DNA from: Candidatus Colwelliibacteriota bacterium
GTDB taxonomy: Bacteria; Patescibacteriota; Minisyncoccia; UBA6257; Colwellbacteraceae
DNA: 6,834 nt
Assembly: GCA_016178255.1 (NCBI GenBank)
Contig: JACOTQ010000063.1
Location: forward strand, 1-6,834
Reading direction: 5' to 3'
In this document: positions 5,803 through 6,834 of the stretch, one piece after another
Numbering within the stretch: the first letter of the stretch is position 1
Layout of the letters: each line of letters opens with the position of its first letter
The notes under the pieces: model-generated
Seen by the model: only the letters and a program-made list of their open reading frames with translations
Told to the model about the DNA's origin: nothing
Database searches by the model: none
Translations under genes and position numbers: made by a program

Positions 5803-6261
5803 TTAGTTATTAGCGGATTTAGATTTCTCCGGAGATTGGTCCGGTTCGCCTATTTCACGATAAATCGTGCCTAGAACTCCATTAATAAATTTACCGGAAT
5901 TCTGGCCGCCGTAAGTTTTGGCAAGTTCAATGGCTTCGTTGATAGCAACTCTGGGGGGCACTTCCTTGCGGTCGGCAAAAAGAAGTTCATAGAGACCTAT
6001 GCGCAAAACATTTCTGTCAACAATTGGCAGTTGGTTAACCGGCCATTCGGGAGCCGACTTCGCGATGATTTCATCTATTTCCGAACCCTTCGCGACAACT
6101 CCCTCCGCGAGATTTGTCACAAAATTACTGTCATCAAACCCGGGGGCAAATTCTTCCAAATTCCTCGCGAGAGACGTTTTTAGGTCTAAATTGCCGTTAT
6201 AAAAATCCCATTCATAGAGGGATTGCAAAACAATGCCTCTACCTAACTGTCTTGCCGCCAT
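5803..6261 (-). CDS. nusB: Transcription antitermination factor NusB
   Basis: A 152-residue, all-helical protein of normal length. Family hallmarks are the N-terminal RGIVLQSLYEWDF (8-20), PEWPVNQLPIVDRNVLRIGL continuing YELLF (71-95), and VPPRVAINEAIELAKTYGGQ continuing NSGKFINGVLGTI (101-133), followed by a polar, disordered tail (138-152). NusB works with NusE (S10) at boxA of rRNA leader transcripts to prevent early termination and aid rRNA folding; it is cytoplasmic. The ATG lies inside the end of rpmF (23-base overlap), so translation is probably coupled; a weak GCGGA sits just upstream within rpmF. It stands between L32 and RNase III, which fits a ribosome-biogenesis operon. Confidence 0.95.
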   Translation of the reverse strand: MAARQLGRGIVLQSLYEWDFYNGNLDLKTSLARNLEEFAPGFDDSNFVTNLAEGVVAKGSEIDEIIAKSAPEWPVNQLPIVDRNVLRIGLYELLFADRKEVPPRVAINEAIELAKTYGGQNSGKFINGVLGTIYREIGEPDQSPEKSKSANN

Positions 6262-6409
6262 AATGTCCGCATTGCTTGCACGCTTTATGCGATAATATCG
6301 GGGCCTTGCAGTTGGGACAAGCCGATAACTTAAGCGGTTTCTTAGCCAAATGACTGCGACGTCTGCCGACTTTGGACTTTGTATGATGTTTTACCGGTAC
6401 TCCACCCAT
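6239..6409 (-). CDS. rpmF: 50S ribosomal protein L32 (bL32)
   Basis: A small gene of 56 residues: MGGVPVKHHTKSKVGRRRSH, then LAKKPLKLSACPNCKAPILS and HKACKQCGHYGGKTVR. The 'VPVKHHTKSKVGRRRSH' start and the zinc ribbon of two cysteine pairs (Cys31/Cys34, CPNC, and Cys44/Cys47, CKQC) ending in '(C)GHYGGK' are diagnostic of L32, a structural protein of the large subunit. It is strongly basic. The stop (TAG, 6241-6239) lies 23 bases inside nusB. No Shine-Dalgarno is present, and the predicted promoter leaves only a short leader. It heads the rpmF-nusB-rnc set. Confidence 0.96.
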   Translation of the reverse strand: MGGVPVKHHTKSKVGRRRSHLAKKPLKLSACPNCKAPILSHKACKQCGHYGGKTVR

Positions 6410-6423
6410 ATGAATTGATTTGT

Positions 6424-6452
6424 AGTTTATAGTTTGTAGCGGGAAAAGTCAA
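6424..6452 (-). promoter_or_regulatory. Putative promoter of the rpmF-nusB-rnc operon
   Basis: On the minus strand TTGACT (-35, five of six, 6452-6447) is followed after 17 bases by TAAACT (-10, four of six, 6429-6424); an alternative -10 TATAAA overlaps at 6431-6426 with 15-base spacing. The transcript would start near 6417, about 8 bases before the rpmF ATG. It lies directly after the rnhB terminator, where a new operon is expected. Confidence 0.55.
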
Positions 6453-6474
6453 TTTAAAGTTGAGGAATCCAAAA

Positions 6475-6497
6475 TGCAAATATCAAATATCAAAACC
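6475..6497. repeat. AT-rich intergenic repeat, copy B (upstream of rpmF)
   Basis: Partner of copy A at 5771-5793 (19 of 21 bases identical). Inside it a 7-base unit (AATATCA) is repeated in tandem. It lies between the rnhB terminator and the rpmF promoter. The 171-base gap 6410-6580 otherwise holds that promoter, that terminator and a 10-base palindrome TACTTAAGTA at 6559-6568. Confidence 0.5.
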
Positions 6498-6504
6498 ATA
6501 AACC

Positions 6505-6548
6505 AAAATTAAAAAATAATTTGATCTAATAATTGATTAGAAATTATT
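6505..6548 (-). terminator. AT-rich intrinsic terminator of rnhB
   Basis: Downstream of the rnhB stop the minus strand can form a two-part stem. The outer arms AATAATTT (6548-6541) and AAATTATT (6522-6515) pair perfectly. The inner arms CTAAT (6540-6536) and ATTAG (6530-6526) enclose a 5-base loop, with a 3-base bulge (6525-6523). A T-rich tail follows (T run to 6511, then AATTTT). The stem has a single G-C pair, weak for a textbook terminator, but position and T tail support the role. Confidence 0.55.
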
Positions 6549-6580
6549 GCTACCGATGTACTTAAGTATATCAATGAGAA

Positions 6581-6834
6581 CTAAATAATACTTTGGGCTC
6601 CTTTTACTTTGAAGCTTCTCCTATGCACATCCGAATAGCCGTATTTTTTTACAGCTTTGATGTGATATTCCGTGCCGTAACCTTTATGTTTTTTAAAGCC
6701 GTAGTCCGGATAAGCCTCATGAAGCTTCACCATATAACGGTCGCGCGTAACTTTTGCCATAATGGAAGCCAGCTTAATACAATTAAATTTCTCATCACCC
6801 TTTATGACGGTTCTCATTTTTAAAATAGGAACAT
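6581..6834 (-). CDS. rnhB: Ribonuclease HII, C-terminal part (5' end beyond window)
   Basis: The last 83 residues of the gene are visible and the frame is open to the right edge; the family is usually about 200 residues, so more than half is missing. Visible hallmarks are VIKGDEKFNCIKLASIMAKV continuing TRDRYM, where the Asp of 'KGD' matches the fourth catalytic carboxylate of RNase HII, then YPDYGFKKHKGYGTEYHIKA and VHRRSFKV, typical of the C-terminus. The enzyme removes ribonucleotides and RNA primers from RNA-DNA hybrids in the cytoplasm. The usual 'AASI(I/L)AKVTRD' reads 'LASIMAKVTRD', a mild variation. The internal ATG at 6817 is not the real start because conserved sequence (VPILK) precedes it. 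It ends with TAG and is followed by an AT-rich terminator. Confidence 0.93.
   Translation of the reverse strand, partial: VPILKMRTVIKGDEKFNCIKLASIMAKVTRDRYMVKLHEAYPDYGFKKHKGYGTEYHIKAVKKYGYSDVHRRSFKVKGAQSII

Noticed and set aside
6559..6568. Perfect 10-base palindrome TACTTAAGTA after rnhB as an operator.
   Set aside because: It is short, AT-rich, single-copy, and lies upstream of the rnhB terminator instead of near a promoter; chance is an adequate explanation.
6593..6823. A plus-strand open frame of 76 codons opposite rnhB.
   Set aside because: The minus strand encodes clear RNase HII sequence; the plus-strand product is only its hydrophobic shadow.

Overview
The window looks like a piece of chromosome from a Patescibacteria (CPR) bacterium, probably Parcubacteria-like, most likely from a metagenome assembly. 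This placement is an inference from three things. The first is a compact layout of housekeeping genes beside a PilM-PilN-PilO type IV pilus set. The second is a large prepilin-led surface protein with 'VGIGT...KL.(V/I).G' and 'SPDGITW' repeat modules, a style common in CPR genomes. The third is AT-rich short intergenic repeats with almost no Shine-Dalgarno sequences. No rRNA, tRNA, CRISPR array or insertion sequence was seen.

Layout, from right to left, because most genes are on the minus strand. The 3' end of rnhB (RNase HII) enters at the right edge and is followed by an AT-rich intrinsic terminator. Next is a ribosome-biogenesis set, rpmF (L32), nusB and rnc (RNase III); rpmF and nusB overlap, and rnc has its own possible promoter. 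Seventeen bases after rnc begins a prepilin-like gene (GTG start, class III signal peptide). It carries a GIGT module, about five 42-47 residue Asp-box-like repeats, a second GIGT module and a C-terminal domain. As given, this gene is broken: it has a TGA in repeat 4 flanked by two compensating single-base shifts, and a further one-base frame change near its 3' end. The full coding region runs from 5026 to 2934.

To the left, comF (+ strand, ComF-type phosphoribosyltransferase linked to DNA uptake) converges on that broken gene. It diverges from the pilM-pilN-pilO operon (minus strand, pilO cut by the left edge). The comF and pilM promoters appear to share overlapping -10 elements between the two genes.

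Functionally there are two themes. One is ribosome and RNA metabolism (L32, NusB, RNase III, RNase HII). The other is the type IV pilus and DNA-uptake machinery (PilM/N/O inner-membrane platform, ComF, and a prepilin-anchored repeat protein that may be displayed on the pilus or cell surface). The most interesting object is the prepilin-repeat fusion and its frame disruptions.
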